Shown: piece by piece, positions 19,479-28,793 of the stretch
Numbering within the stretch: the stretch's first letter is position 1
Layout of the letters: every line of letters begins with the position of its first letter
Source: Boseongicola aestuarii
Lineage (GTDB): Bacteria > Pseudomonadota > Alphaproteobacteria > Rhodobacterales > Rhodobacteraceae
Reading direction: 5' to 3'
Length of the DNA: 64,000 nt
NCBI RefSeq assembly: GCF_900184815.1
Contig: NZ_FXXQ01000013.1
Coordinates: forward strand, 1 to 64,000
Notes under the pieces: model-generated
The model's database searches: none
What the model saw: only the letters and a program-made list of their open reading frames with translations
Told to the model about the DNA's origin: nothing
Program-made: the position numbers and the translations under genes

Positions 19479-21047
19479 TCAGGTGGCTCCATTAATCCGG
19501 TAGAGTGAAAACCGACCCTTTAACGTGATGAACTCTAGCTGGTCGTAGGGGGCCAGCGTTGATCGGTCGGAGTCGAGCATCACAAGGTAAGTGAACTTGT
19601 CCTGCCAGTCCCAGACGAATTCCATCGAGGGTAAGCCACGGGCGGCGTCCGTGTCGAGGAACTGAACCGGGGCGGGTGCGCCTGCAGCGATGGCGTGTTT
19701 AGCCCATTGAGGTTTCACTTGAAGCGCGTGGACGCCCTGAAACAAGGTCGGAATGAACGCCTGATGATAGGTCACGGCATTGGCGGCAATATGCCAGAGC
19801 CGGAAATCCCGGCCGTCCGCTCGGTGATTGTACACGGGAAGGAGACGCTCGCCGGCGGGGATGCTTTCGGTGGCGGCGATGAAGTCTAGGGTCTCGGCCG
19901 TGTGATTGGTAGCGTAGCGTTCGAAGGCGACGCCGCGGAGGATCAGGATCGCGAGGATTGCGGCCGCGAGGATTTGCGCCTTGCGCAGGGGCAGATTGCG
20001 CCACTCAGTCGATGCAAAGAGCAGGGCTGCGGCGATGAAGGCGAATCTGACATGGACAAATGCGACGCCGTTCAGCCAGGTGGGTGACAGGATCGCCGCA
20101 ATCGCGAGGGCAGTTAGGGGGCCGCGCATTTTTGGTGAAAGCGAAAGTGCCGTTCCGGTTTTGCGAAGCAGCGTCAGAGCGAAGAGCACGATTGCCAAGG
20201 CGATGGCCCATCCAGTGAGTTTGAGGGCCACCGGCAGAGCCTGGAAGATGCCGTCGGAGATCGAGGTCAGCACGAACAGCCTGGAATCTAGCCCACCGAA
20301 TGAGGTTTTGCTGCCTGCGGGGCTTTCGGGGCCGAAGAGAACATCCGAGAGAAGCCAGAGGATCGGGATGAGATATGGGATGGCCAGCAGGCTGGCTTGC
20401 AGCAGGGCTGATTTCCAGTCCTTCCCAGCTTCGGCGATGCGTTGGATTTCGCGGCCGAAGGTGGTCACGGCAAGGGTCGCGAAGGCAAAGAAGTGCATGA
20501 CATAGAGCAGCAGCACGAAGGGCGAAAGGATCAGCAGACGCTGAGTCAGGGGCAGGCGCTCGGACCAGAGCCACAGGATCAGGCCAAGGATCGCAAATGG
20601 CACCGAGACGAGGAAATTCTGGAACCCCCAGAAGAAGCAGGCGTTGAACACGACAAGGGAGGCGGCGGCGGGCCATGGGCTCCAGTGGCCGTGGAGAAAG
20701 CGTGACAGCCCCATGATCGAGCCGATGAATGCGAGGCAGTAGAACGCCATCGTGAGTTGCGAAAAGCGCGACGGGTCCATGGCCCCGCCGGTGGCGATCC
20801 ATGCAAGGTCGGCGGAGGCATTGGGGACCAGTTTCAACTGGTAGGTATAATAGACGTCCATCGGGCCGGGGGACGCGGTTGCGATCGAATGGCGTGCGAT
20901 GTGGTTCGGGAGGTCCACAAGCGGCAGGTGCAGATGCATCAGCACTGGGCCGGCCGTGAGGAATGCGGCGCTCAGGAACGCCAGAAAGGCGTAGAGCGAT
21001 TGTCTGGACCGGGCTTCGATTGGGGTCGACCGGGGGGTGTCGCTCAT
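19479..21047 (-). CDS. Multi-pass membrane protein of a glycan operon
   Basis: This is an integral membrane protein of 522 residues with about ten to twelve helices and a soluble C-terminal region of about 130 residues. The first loop contains LPLVDLPNHIARHS, an acidic, histidine-bearing loop reminiscent of GT-C enzymes, but no family is certain. The ATG at 21047 overlaps the stop of the upstream GT2 gene (ATGA), so a frame open to 21266 is rejected. Co-translation with GtrA and GT2 genes suggests transfer of a lipid-linked sugar to an exported glycan. Confidence 0.6.
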   Translation of the reverse strand: MSDTPRSTPIEARSRQSLYAFLAFLSAAFLTAGPVLMHLHLPLVDLPNHIARHSIATASPGPMDVYYTYQLKLVPNASADLAWIATGGAMDPSRFSQLTMAFYCLAFIGSIMGLSRFLHGHWSPWPAAASLVVFNACFFWGFQNFLVSVPFAILGLILWLWSERLPLTQRLLILSPFVLLLYVMHFFAFATLAVTTFGREIQRIAEAGKDWKSALLQASLLAIPYLIPILWLLSDVLFGPESPAGSKTSFGGLDSRLFVLTSISDGIFQALPVALKLTGWAIALAIVLFALTLLRKTGTALSLSPKMRGPLTALAIAAILSPTWLNGVAFVHVRFAFIAAALLFASTEWRNLPLRKAQILAAAILAILILRGVAFERYATNHTAETLDFIAATESIPAGERLLPVYNHRADGRDFRLWHIAANAVTYHQAFIPTLFQGVHALQVKPQWAKHAIAAGAPAPVQFLDTDAARGLPSMEFVWDWQDKFTYLVMLDSDRSTLAPYDQLEFITLKGRFSLYRINGAT

Positions 21048-22081
21048 TGCGCCGCCTTGTCGGGGGCGGTTTCGACTGCCGTGGAGACCTTGGCATCGGT
21101 GTGCACGGTCTGGTCGATGATATAGCGCGGGCGGGCTTTGGTTTCGGTGTAGATTTTTCCGATGTACTCCCCGATCACGCCAAGGGCGATCAGATGCGCG
21201 CCGCCGAGGAAATAGATCGGCAGCGTGGTTGAGGTCCAGCCGGGCAGCGTGCGCCCTGCGAACCACGCGACAAGTGCGTAGGCGATGAATAGAAAGGACG
21301 CTGCGGCAATCACGAAGCCGCTGATCGTGATCAGGCGCAAGGGGCGCACTGAAAACGAGGTGATGCCGTCGATGGCGAGGCTGATCATCCGGCGCAGGTT
21401 GTATTTGCTGTTGCCGGCGGACCGCTCGGCACGGTCGTAGGTGACGATCGAGTTGCCGAAGCCCAGTTGATGAACGAGGCCGCGCAGGTAGAGGTTGCTT
21501 TCGCCGAACGAAGCTAGCGTGTCTCGGGCCTTGCGGCTGAGAAGGCGATAATCGGCGTGATCGGGGATCAGGTCGACGCCAAGCATGGACAAAAGGCGGT
21601 AATAGCCGCGCGCGCTGCTACGTTTGAGGCGCGAATCCGTGGCGCGCGAGGCGCGCACGCCAAAGACGATATCGTCGCCCTGCATATAGTTGTCGATCAT
21701 TTCGGCGGTGGCGTTCGGGTCGTCTTGCAGATCGGCGTCCATGCTGACGATCACGTCGCTGTCCGCTTGCATAAGACCTGCCATGAGGGCGCGTTGGTGC
21801 CCGTGATTGCGCGAAAGTCTGACTCCCGCGATCTTGAAGCGCGCACTGGTGTTCTGGATCAGTTCCCAGGTGCGGTCAGCGGACCCATCATCGACAAGCA
21901 TCAGCGTCAGGGGTTCGGCGATCCGGTTGCTCTGAAGGAGGTGTGCGTTCAGGGTGTCGATCCCAGCCAGCAGGAACGGCAGACTTTCTTCCTCGTTGTA
22001 GCAAGGCACGACGATGGTGAGGCTTGGCGGTTGGCGCGTCTCGGGGGTGGCTTTGCTGCGTTCAGCTTTTGAATATGGCAT
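21044..22081 (-). CDS. Polyprenyl-phosphate glycosyltransferase (GtrB/ArnC-like)
   Basis: This is a family 2 membrane glycosyltransferase of 345 residues. The GT-A domain starts LTIVVPCYNEEESLPFLLAG and has DDGSADRTW and the SMDADLQDDP motif. Two C-terminal helices (about residues 245-325) follow, as in GtrB, YfdH and ArnC, which make polyprenyl-phosphate sugars. Its start overlaps the end of the gtrA-like gene by 20 bases and its stop overlaps the next gene by four. With GtrA it would make and flip a lipid-linked sugar. Confidence 0.9.
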   Translation of the reverse strand: MPYSKAERSKATPETRQPPSLTIVVPCYNEEESLPFLLAGIDTLNAHLLQSNRIAEPLTLMLVDDGSADRTWELIQNTSARFKIAGVRLSRNHGHQRALMAGLMQADSDVIVSMDADLQDDPNATAEMIDNYMQGDDIVFGVRASRATDSRLKRSSARGYYRLLSMLGVDLIPDHADYRLLSRKARDTLASFGESNLYLRGLVHQLGFGNSIVTYDRAERSAGNSKYNLRRMISLAIDGITSFSVRPLRLITISGFVIAAASFLFIAYALVAWFAGRTLPGWTSTTLPIYFLGGAHLIALGVIGEYIGKIYTETKARPRYIIDQTVHTDAKVSTAVETAPDKAAQ

Positions 22082-22463
22082 ATTTCATTCCGAGAAAGAC
22101 GAGGGCGGAATAGGTGACCACGCCTGCGATTTGCGCCAGCGGGTAAGGCACGCCGAGGGGCATGAGGGCTTGGATGACGGAAAGGTTCGCAACGAAAGCG
22201 ACCGCGACGAGGGCGAGGAATTTCGCCAATGCGCCTGCGTCGAAGCTTTTGGCGCCGAATGTCCATGTGCCGTTCAGCGCGAAAGACAGCGCAAGGCCCG
22301 CGCCGTAGCCGATGGCGTTGGACAAGGTGAGGCCGAGGCCGAAGACCTCAAAGCACAGGAAAACCAGGCTGACCCCAAGGACCGTGTTCAGCACGCCGAC
22401 GCTGGCAAAGCGCCCGATTTGGCGCTTTAGGGGGTTTGGGGTGTCGGGCACGCTGAGGCTCAC
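22062..22463 (-). CDS. GtrA-family membrane protein
   Basis: This is a small four-helix membrane protein of 133 residues of the GtrA family, proposed to flip polyprenyl-phosphate sugars. The segment RFASVGVLNTVLGVSLVFLC and the following NAIGYGAGLALSFALNGTWTF are characteristic. GTG at 22463 is chosen because it overlaps the stop of the upstream methyltransferase gene (GTGA). The frame open to 22508 would lie inside that gene. Confidence 0.87.
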   Translation of the reverse strand: MSLSVPDTPNPLKRQIGRFASVGVLNTVLGVSLVFLCFEVFGLGLTLSNAIGYGAGLALSFALNGTWTFGAKSFDAGALAKFLALVAVAFVANLSVIQALMPLGVPYPLAQIAGVVTYSALVFLGMKYAIFKS

Positions 22464-23152
22464 GGTGCGCGTCCGGCACAGGAATATTGTGCGCCAAGCG
22501 GGCACCATCCAAGGGCCGGGTCAGCGACGCGCAGGGGCGCGAGGGCGGCGGGAAAGAAGACGTGGAATGTGTTCTTGACGTTACTCCAGCCAGCGGTCCG
22601 GAGGCGTCTAGCCATTTCAGGAGCGTTGATCAGGTGGGCGTTCACGTCAAACGGACAATTGCGGACCGCGTGCAGCGTGAGCGGGTTCCATGGATTGTGT
22701 TCAAAGATCACAAGGCGGCCACCTGGGGCGGTGACGCGCAAGAGTTCTTTCAGCCAGAAGTCGTGTTCCTCGTGCGGGATGTGGTGGAACACGCAAGCCG
22801 TGAAGACGATATCGAAGGTGTCGGCGTCAACGGGGATGCCGGTTTCGGAAATTTGTATCTGACGCTCGGTTCCGCCGTGCAGATCGCGTGCGCGGGTCAG
22901 GCTGTCGGGCGAAAGGTCGGCCTGGGTGATGTCCAGCCCCTTGAAATGGGTGCGAAAGGCAGGAACGGAATTGCCTATGCCGCTGCCGAAATCAAGGATG
23001 GCCGGGTCAATGAAGCCCCAGTTATCGGCCATTTTCCGCAGCTCCTTGATTTTGTATTCCGCAAAGAAATCAGGGTCTTCGCCGGACAAGCGAATGCTTT
23101 TGCTGTGCTGATCGACATAGTCGTCAACGTATTCGTCGAATTCCCCGGACAT
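22460..23152 (-). CDS. Class I SAM-dependent methyltransferase
   Basis: This is a soluble methyltransferase of 230 residues (Methyltransf_11 type). Motif I is AILDFGSGIGNSVPAF, followed by ADLSPDSL at the end of strand 2 and FTACVFHHIPHEE at motif II. The ATG at 23152 follows AGGAAG, while an upstream TTG at 23179 is weaker. It is first in a four-gene operon with gtrA-, GT2- and membrane-protein genes joined by overlaps, so it may modify a lipid or glycan. The substrate is unknown. Confidence 0.83.
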   Translation of the reverse strand: MSGEFDEYVDDYVDQHSKSIRLSGEDPDFFAEYKIKELRKMADNWGFIDPAILDFGSGIGNSVPAFRTHFKGLDITQADLSPDSLTRARDLHGGTERQIQISETGIPVDADTFDIVFTACVFHHIPHEEHDFWLKELLRVTAPGGRLVIFEHNPWNPLTLHAVRNCPFDVNAHLINAPEMARRLRTAGWSNVKNTFHVFFPAALAPLRVADPALGWCPLGAQYSCAGRAP

Positions 23153-23303
23153 AACTTCCTGTTTCCTGATGCGCGCCAATGGGCCAGTGTTGGCATCGAA
23201 ATTCGGCTAAATTTTGGCAACCATGCAACCAAAAGGCCAGCTTTGTTTCATTTGCGACGACAATTCCGGTTGGCTGTTTCTCTGCGCCCAGTGGTGGCTG
23301 GTC

Positions 23304-24086
23304 CTAGAATCCGAAGCGGAACGCGTGGGAAATTGCGTCCGTATAGAGCCACGTCAGCCATGTTCCGCCTGCCAAACCAATTGCCAGTGAGGTCGCAGGC
23401 GGGACCGGGGCTTCGTCTGCGCGTTTGATGATGCGGGAGACGACGCTGTGCAACAGTGCCAGTGCGGCGCCGACAAGGATCGCGAGTCCCATGAAACCGA
23501 CGCCGAGGAGAGCGCCCATTGCGGGCAAAAAGGTTGCGGCTTGCAGATAGCGCGCGCGGGGGTCACTAGCGCCGGTCCAGGCGACGGTTGCGCAGAGCAG
23601 GCCGAGGGCGAAGCCGAGGAGTCTGTTCTCTACGGCTCCGGTCATGTCGAGAAGCGACAGTGTGAAGCCAAGGAGCGCCAGGATCATTGCCAGGATCGTG
23701 GCGATGCGCGGTGCCGGCACGGCGAGGAGCGCTATGGCTTGCAAGAGCCAGGCGATGACGAGCGTGGGCAATAGCAGCGGCAGCGGCATTGTCAGCACCG
23801 CCCAGACCGCCAGCAGCAGACTGGTGATTTCGGGCGTCAGCAGGGTCCAGCGCAGCGGTGTGGTGCAGCAGCGGCTTTTGCCGCCGGCGATGATCCAACT
23901 GAGGATCGGGATAAGATCGCGCGCGGCCAGTGTCTTGCCGCAGTTATCACAAAATGAGCGGCCATCGGTAACGCTTTTGCCGGTGGCGGAGCGGTCGGCC
24001 CAGCATTTCAGGAACGAGCCGGTCATCGGCGAGACCAGAACAAGGACAAAGATGGCGGAGAGGTACAGGGCTTCGAGAAAGGTCAC
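23304..24086 (-). CDS. Prepilin-peptidase-like (A24) membrane protein, degenerate
   Basis: A 260-residue membrane protein has the layout of a bifunctional prepilin peptidase. The N-terminal domain with paired cysteines is present (SFCDNCGKTLAARDLIP and GGKSRCCTTPL), followed by about six helices. The A24 family needs two catalytic aspartates. The second site survives as TGASDPRAR in place of the usual GxGD. The first aspartate region reads ALLAVPAPRIA with no aspartate. It may therefore be a catalytically dead or altered relative. No pilin or secretion genes lie nearby. Confidence 0.6.
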   Translation of the reverse strand: MTFLEALYLSAIFVLVLVSPMTGSFLKCWADRSATGKSVTDGRSFCDNCGKTLAARDLIPILSWIIAGGKSRCCTTPLRWTLLTPEITSLLLAVWAVLTMPLPLLLPTLVIAWLLQAIALLAVPAPRIATILAMILALLGFTLSLLDMTGAVENRLLGFALGLLCATVAWTGASDPRARYLQAATFLPAMGALLGVGFMGLAILVGAALALLHSVVSRIIKRADEAPVPPATSLAIGLAGGTWLTWLYTDAISHAFRFGF

Positions 24087-24212
24087 GCAAAATCGCTCGT
24101 CTTTTGATGCCCCCCAGCCTGTTCTTCATCGCCCCGATGGCTTCAGCTGGTCAAGCAGTGATGCTTTGTGAAGCCCGGTCCGATCTGGAATCGTTGCGGA
24201 TTTGTCAGGCGC

Positions 24213-24902
24213 TCAGGCGTAGGTGCCCATCGCGGCGGCGCGGATGGCGCGGATATTTTCACCGTAGGGCGCCGGATTGGTCACGCTTCCGCCTCGGAAA
24301 ACGGCCGAGCCTGCGACCAGCACATCAGCGCCCGCTTTCGCCACGAGGGGGGCTGTGGTTGCGTCGACACCGCCGTCGATTTCGATGTGCACGGGACGGT
24401 CGCCGATCATTTTGCGCAAGGCGCGGATTTTGGCGGTCAAGTCGATGAACTTCTGCCCTCCGAAGCCCGGGTTCACGGTCATCACGCAGATAAGGTCGAT
24501 GCTGTCGAGCAGGTCTTCGACCGCGCTGGCCGGGGTGCCCGGGTTCAGTGCGACGCCCGCTTTCACATCGGCGCCACGGATGGCCTGAACGGTGCGGTGG
24601 ATGTGGGGGCCGGCTTCGATGTGCGCGGTCAGGATATCGGCTCCCGCGTCGGCGAAGGCGTCGATATAGGGGTCGACGGGCGCGATCATCAGATGGACAT
24701 CCATGACGCCTTTAATGTGCGGACGGATCGCAGCGCAGGTGGAGGGGCCGAAAGAGATGTTGGGCACGAAGTGGCCGTCCATCACATCGACGTGGATCCA
24801 GTCTGCACCTTCGGCTTCGGCGGCCGCGCACTCGGCTCCGAAATTCGCGAAATCGGCGGCGAGGATGGAGGGGGCGATCTTAATGGAACGGTCGAACGTC
24901 AT
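24213..24902 (-). CDS. rpe: Ribulose-phosphate 3-epimerase
   Basis: This is a cytoplasmic TIM-barrel enzyme of 229 residues that interconverts ribulose 5-phosphate and xylulose 5-phosphate in the pentose phosphate pathway. Diagnostic segments are APSILAADFANFG, HVDVMDGHFVPNI with the metal-binding His and catalytic Asp, VHLMIAPV, and MTVNPGFGGQ, then EIDGGVDATTAP with the second catalytic Asp. Length and motifs are fully normal. It is apparently transcribed alone. Confidence 0.96.
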   Translation of the reverse strand: MTFDRSIKIAPSILAADFANFGAECAAAEAEGADWIHVDVMDGHFVPNISFGPSTCAAIRPHIKGVMDVHLMIAPVDPYIDAFADAGADILTAHIEAGPHIHRTVQAIRGADVKAGVALNPGTPASAVEDLLDSIDLICVMTVNPGFGGQKFIDLTAKIRALRKMIGDRPVHIEIDGGVDATTAPLVAKAGADVLVAGSAVFRGGSVTNPAPYGENIRAIRAAAMGTYA

Positions 24903-25048
24903 GGGGGGCGGGCCTCGGCAGGATGAATTTGAGCGTGGTTTAGCGCACCATATGGCCAGAGGCCAGTTCGGTTATCGAGTGTGGCGGTTGGAATCTGGCC
25001 CAGACCCGCTATCTGAAAAGCCGAAGTATAGAACGGAAGCCGGAATTC

Positions 25049-25612
25049 ATGGAAAATCTGTCAGACAGGCAAACATTGCCGGAAGCGTTGCGCGTGCTTT
25101 TGGATGAATACCCCCGCGAGGCGTGGGACTCATCGGACAATTTCGGGGCCCTGATCCGGTTCTGGCTAGACCGTCACATGATGTTCCGCAAACTGATGGC
25201 CTCATTGCAGCACGACACCGAGCGCGCGCTGGACGGTAGCGTTGAAGCACAGATCCTTGGAGGCCGGGTGTCGCGCTATGGCAGTATGCTGGTGGGCGAG
25301 CTTCACGGGCATCACAACATTGAAGACGTTCACTATTTTCCAAAGTTGCGCTTGTTGGACAAGCGCATCGAAGCGGGGTTTGATTTGCTCGACGCAGATC
25401 ATCATGCTTTGGACGGGATGATCGAAGCGTTCACAACCGATGCCAATAAGATGCTGAACGCGGTGAGTACGCTTGGGGAATGGCGCGCGCCGGCGGAAGC
25501 GTTTCGCAAAGGCTTGATCCGGTTCGAGCGCGATCTGGACCGACATTTGGGGGACGAGGAAGATCTGATTGTGCCGGTCCTGCTGAAGTACGCACCTGCG
25601 GGTATGGTTTAG
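25049..25612 (+). CDS. Hemerythrin-like (HHE) domain protein
   Basis: This is a soluble 187-residue protein with the histidine and acidic pattern of a hemerythrin/HHE cation-binding four-helix bundle: IRFWLDRHMMF, ELHGHHNIEDVHYFPKL, LDADHHALDGMI and RHLGDEEDLIVPVLL. These residues would bind a di-iron centre. Such proteins have been linked to oxygen, nitric oxide or iron handling, but the role of this one is open. It appears to be monocistronic. Confidence 0.83.
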   Translation: MENLSDRQTLPEALRVLLDEYPREAWDSSDNFGALIRFWLDRHMMFRKLMASLQHDTERALDGSVEAQILGGRVSRYGSMLVGELHGHHNIEDVHYFPKLRLLDKRIEAGFDLLDADHHALDGMIEAFTTDANKMLNAVSTLGEWRAPAEAFRKGLIRFERDLDRHLGDEEDLIVPVLLKYAPAGMV

Positions 25613-25771
25613 GTGCCTGATTTGGCGACCTCGGGTGAGATTCGGTTAGCTGCCAGCAAAAAAGTTAAGATTTCTGAAGCCTTTGCCAAGATTTTGCCTT
25701 TATTCACTTTCAAATTGTAACGAACGGGCGATCTGCCGCCCGATTCTCAATTCCTGACGGGAGGTCCTCTT

Positions 25772-25984
25772 ATGGACATGTTGCCCCTCGTCCCGGTCGT
25801 ATTGCTTGGTGTCGTTGGTGTGTGGCTGCTTTGGCCGGTGATCGTTGACCCTTTGAAAGAAAACCTGTCGCCCGAAAGTCGTTCAGCCGCTGATCAGGCA
25901 GATGGCCTGGCGGATGGCTTGTTTGGTGTCTGGCGCGAAAACGCCGAGAAAGTCGGTCTGATTGAGCCTGCGCGGCGGAGCTGA
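25772..25984 (+). CDS. Small single-span membrane protein
   Basis: The 70-residue product has an N-terminal hydrophobic segment (LVPVVLLGVVGVWLLWPVIV, residues about 6-25) and a charged tail. The ATG is preceded by GGGAGG with good spacing. There is no known domain. Its strong ribosome binding site and plausible membrane topology argue that it is real. A T-rich stretch at about 25690-25720 may hold its promoter. Confidence 0.55.
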   Translation: MDMLPLVPVVLLGVVGVWLLWPVIVDPLKENLSPESRSAADQADGLADGLFGVWRENAEKVGLIEPARRS

Positions 25985-26108
25985 CCGGGCTTTATTGCAA
26001 ACCCCGTTTTCTGCGGACGCGCCGGCGGCAAACTCTGCCGTTTTGGCGTGCTTCGGCGTAAGAACCATGCTTTGAAAAGTTTTCGTGATGTTAAAACGCC
26101 CTGCCTCC

Positions 26109-26136
26109 CTTGCAGGTCATCCGGGGCGCTACTAAG
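26109..26136 (+). promoter_or_regulatory. Candidate heat-shock-type promoter of clpP
   Basis: CTTG at 26109-26112 is followed after 16 bases by CTACTAAG at 26129-26136, about 55 bases before the clpP start. This resembles, imperfectly, the alphaproteobacterial RpoH pattern (CTTG, then a C/T-rich TAT-containing -10). The match is weak, and the case rests partly on clpP being a heat-shock gene. Confidence 0.25.
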
Positions 26137-26190
26137 ACTCTGGCAACATTCATGCGCTATGAGAGCAGCGACGACACGAAGGCAGGCACA

Positions 26191-26817
26191 ATGCACGATC
26201 CGGTAGAGACATACATGAACCTTGTTCCCATGGTGGTTGAGCAAACCAGCCGTGGTGAGCGGGCCTACGACATTTTCTCGCGACTTCTGAAGGAACGCAT
26301 CATTTTTGTGAACGGTCCTGTTCATGACGGAATGAGCCAGCTTGTCGTCGCGCAGTTGCTGCACCTTGAGGCCGAAAACCCGTCGAAAGAGATTTCGATG
26401 TACATCAATTCGCCCGGTGGTGTGGTGACGGCCGGTTTGTCGATCTATGACACAATGCAATATGTACGCCCGAAAATCGCGACGCTTTGCATTGGTCAGG
26501 CGGCGTCGATGGGCTCGCTTTTGCTGGCGGCGGGCGAAAAGGGCATGCGCCTTTCGCTGCCGAATGCGTCAATCATGGTGCACCAGCCTTCCGGTGGTTT
26601 TCAGGGACAGGCCAGTGATATCCTGATCCACGCGCGCCACACGGAACGTCTGAAGCGCCGGTTGAACGAGATATACGTCAAGCACACAGGCCAGACGCTG
26701 AAGAAGGTCGAGGACGCGCTTGAGCGGGATAATTTCATGACACCCGAAGAGGCAAAAGACTGGGGTTTGATCGACGAGATCGTCGTAAATCGCGCTGCGG
26801 CTGAGAAAAACGGTTAA
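26191..26817 (+). CDS. clpP: ATP-dependent Clp protease proteolytic subunit ClpP
   Basis: This is the serine protease subunit of ClpXP and ClpAP, 208 residues from the ATG at 26191. The conserved start [20 protein letters not shown] favours this over a frame open from 26110. The catalytic serine is Ser106 in [10 protein letters not shown] and the histidine is His131 in IMVHQPSGG. The motif [11 protein letters not shown] is intact. It lies 170 bases upstream of clpX, the usual pairing. Confidence 0.97.
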   Translation: MHDPVETYMNLVPMVVEQTSRGERAYDIFSRLLKERIIFVNGPVHDGMSQLVVAQLLHLEAENPSKEISMYINSPGGVVTAGLSIYDTMQYVRPKIATLCIGQAASMGSLLLAAGEKGMRLSLPNASIMVHQPSGGFQGQASDILIHARHTERLKRRLNEIYVKHTGQTLKKVEDALERDNFMTPEEAKDWGLIDEIVVNRAAAEKNG

Positions 26818-26990
26818 CCAGACGTTACGATCACACCTAGATCAAGACGAAGGTAATGTGCGAATTTGGCGTTGTGCCTTCTTTGGCGGTGCCATAGGCT
26901 TTCGGCAAACGGGGCAGAAGTGCAGCGAAAGACACCGCTCGTCCGACCTCGGGCGTGCAGTCAACAGGCAGACGGTCGAGAAGGTATGTG

Positions 26991-28250
26991 ATGGCGAATA
27001 ATTCGGGCGATAGCAAAAACACTCTTTACTGCTCATTTTGCGGTAAGAGCCAGCATGAAGTCAGAAAGCTTATCGCCGGTCCGACCGTGTTCATCTGTGA
27101 TGAATGTGTCGAGCTTTGCATGGACATCATCCGCGAAGAAACGAAAACGGCAGGGCTGAAATCGTCAGACGGCGTGCCAAGCCCGCTGGAAATTTGCGGT
27201 GTGCTTGATGACTATGTGATCGGGCAATCGCATGCGAAACGCGTGCTGTCGGTGGCGGTTCACAACCACTACAAACGGCTGAACCATGCGGATAAATCTG
27301 ACATCGAGCTGGCGAAGTCCAACATCATGCTGATCGGCCCGACAGGTTGCGGGAAAACGTTGCTGGCCCAGACCTTGGCGCGGATTCTTGATGTTCCGTT
27401 CACCATGGCGGACGCGACGACTTTGACCGAGGCGGGCTATGTGGGCGAGGATGTCGAGAACATCATCCTGAAGCTTTTGCAGGCCAGCGAATATAACGTC
27501 GAGCGCGCGCAGCGGGGGATCGTTTACATCGACGAGGTCGACAAGATCACACGCAAGTCAGACAACCCTTCGATCACCCGAGACGTGTCGGGCGAAGGTG
27601 TGCAGCAGGCACTCTTGAAGATCATGGAAGGCACGGTTGCCTCTGTTCCTCCGCAGGGCGGGCGCAAGCATCCGCAGCAGGAATTTCTGCAAGTCGACAC
27701 AACGAACATCCTGTTCATTTGCGGCGGTGCCTTTGCCGGACTGGACAAGATCATCGCGCAACGCGGCAAAGGGTCGGCGATGGGGTTCGGCGCGGACGTA
27801 CGCGACCCGGCTTCCAAGACCGTTGGCGAATACTTCAAGGATCTCGAGCCTGAGGATTTGCTGAAATTCGGTCTGATCCCGGAATTTGTCGGTCGTTTGC
27901 CGGTGATCGCGACTCTGGAAGATCTGGATGAAGACGCGCTTGTGACGATCCTGACCCAGCCGAAGAACGCTTTGGTCAAGCAGTACCAGCGCCTTTTCGA
28001 GTTGGAAGATGCCAAGCTGACCTTCACCGAGGACGCTTTGACGGCAATCGCGAAACGCGCAATCGAACGCAAGACGGGTGCGCGGGGTCTGCGCTCGATC
28101 ATGGAAGATATCCTTCTGGATACGATGTTCGATCTGCCCGGACTGGACAGCGTGGAAGAGGTCGTGGTGAACGAAGAGGCCGTGACCTCGGACGCGTCGC
28201 CATTGATGATCCACAGCGAGGCTGAGAAAGAACCTGCAAGCGCGGGCTAG
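26991..28250 (+). CDS. clpX: ATP-dependent Clp protease ATPase subunit ClpX
   Basis: This is the AAA+ unfoldase that feeds substrates to ClpP, 419 residues. The N-terminal zinc-binding domain has Cys14, Cys17, Cys36 and Cys39 (YCSFCGK and FICDECVE). Walker A is GPTGCGKT at residues 116-123, Walker B is [11 protein letters not shown], and the GYVGEDVE pore loop and [10 protein letters not shown] sensor region are present. The ATG at 26991 follows AAGG and matches the family start. A terminator follows at 28274-28299. Confidence 0.97.
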   Translation: MANNSGDSKNTLYCSFCGKSQHEVRKLIAGPTVFICDECVELCMDIIREETKTAGLKSSDGVPSPLEICGVLDDYVIGQSHAKRVLSVAVHNHYKRLNHADKSDIELAKSNIMLIGPTGCGKTLLAQTLARILDVPFTMADATTLTEAGYVGEDVENIILKLLQASEYNVERAQRGIVYIDEVDKITRKSDNPSITRDVSGEGVQQALLKIMEGTVASVPPQGGRKHPQQEFLQVDTTNILFICGGAFAGLDKIIAQRGKGSAMGFGADVRDPASKTVGEYFKDLEPEDLLKFGLIPEFVGRLPVIATLEDLDEDALVTILTQPKNALVKQYQRLFELEDAKLTFTEDALTAIAKRAIERKTGARGLRSIMEDILLDTMFDLPGLDSVEEVVVNEEAVTSDASPLMIHSEAEKEPASAG

Positions 28251-28273
28251 GTCGAGGTCACGAAACAATGCAG

Positions 28274-28299
28274 GGTCGTCTTTCGGGGCGGCCTTTTTT
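28274..28299 (+). terminator. Terminator after clpX
   Basis: A 7-bp stem with two G-U pairs (28274-28280 with 28287-28293), a TTTCGG loop and six T residues lie just after the clpX stop. Confidence 0.7.
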
Positions 28300-28404
28300 G
28301 CTGGCCAGACAGGGTAGGTCATTGCGCGCTTTGCCGCGCGGTCGGCTCTAGACCTTGGCGCGGCCTTGCGGCATACCTTGGGAAAGGGTCATGAAAGGTC
28401 CAAA

Positions 28405-28788
28405 ATGGGAATTGTGAACAACCTTCTTCGCGCGGTTACCTGGTGGAATGGCCAGTCGTTGGGTACGCAGCTTTTTACCTGGCGCAAGGGTGAAAAGGTG
28501 GGCGAGGACAATCAGGGCAACATCTTTTATCAGACCAAAGATGGTGTGAAGCGCTGGGTGATCTACAACGGCGAATCCGAAGCAAGCCGCATTGACCCGA
28601 GTTGGCACGGCTGGCTGCACCATACTTGGGCCGAGCCGCCGACCACGGCACCATTGCCGCGCAAAGCGTGGGAAAAGCCGCACCTTGAAAACCTGACAGG
28701 CACGCCTGCAGCCTATGCGCCAGCGGGGTCGATCCGACGGCCTGACCCGGTGTCGCGTAAGGACTACGAGGCCTGGACGCCGGAGTAA
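28405..28788 (+). CDS. NDUFA12-family complex I accessory subunit
   Basis: This 127-residue protein is related to the mitochondrial B17.2/NDUFA12 subunit of NADH:ubiquinone oxidoreductase, an accessory subunit shared by alphaproteobacteria and mitochondria. Diagnostic segments are [40 protein letters not shown] and a WL-HTWAEPP stretch. The ATG at 28405 follows AAAGG. The frame open from 28366 is not supported. The following mlaD and DUF2155 genes are closely spaced, so the three are probably co-transcribed. Confidence 0.92.
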   Translation: MGIVNNLLRAVTWWNGQSLGTQLFTWRKGEKVGEDNQGNIFYQTKDGVKRWVIYNGESEASRIDPSWHGWLHHTWAEPPTTAPLPRKAWEKPHLENLTGTPAAYAPAGSIRRPDPVSRKDYEAWTPE

Positions 28789-28793
28789 GCGCG

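Noticed and set aside
19981-20505. 174-codon plus-strand open frame
   Set aside because: It is antisense to the membrane-protein gene; no ribosome binding site or family match.
23224-23308. 28-codon plus-strand frame with a CxxC-like pattern upstream of the minus-strand methyltransferase gene
   Set aside because: It is too short, lacks a ribosome binding site and lies over the promoter region of the opposite gene.
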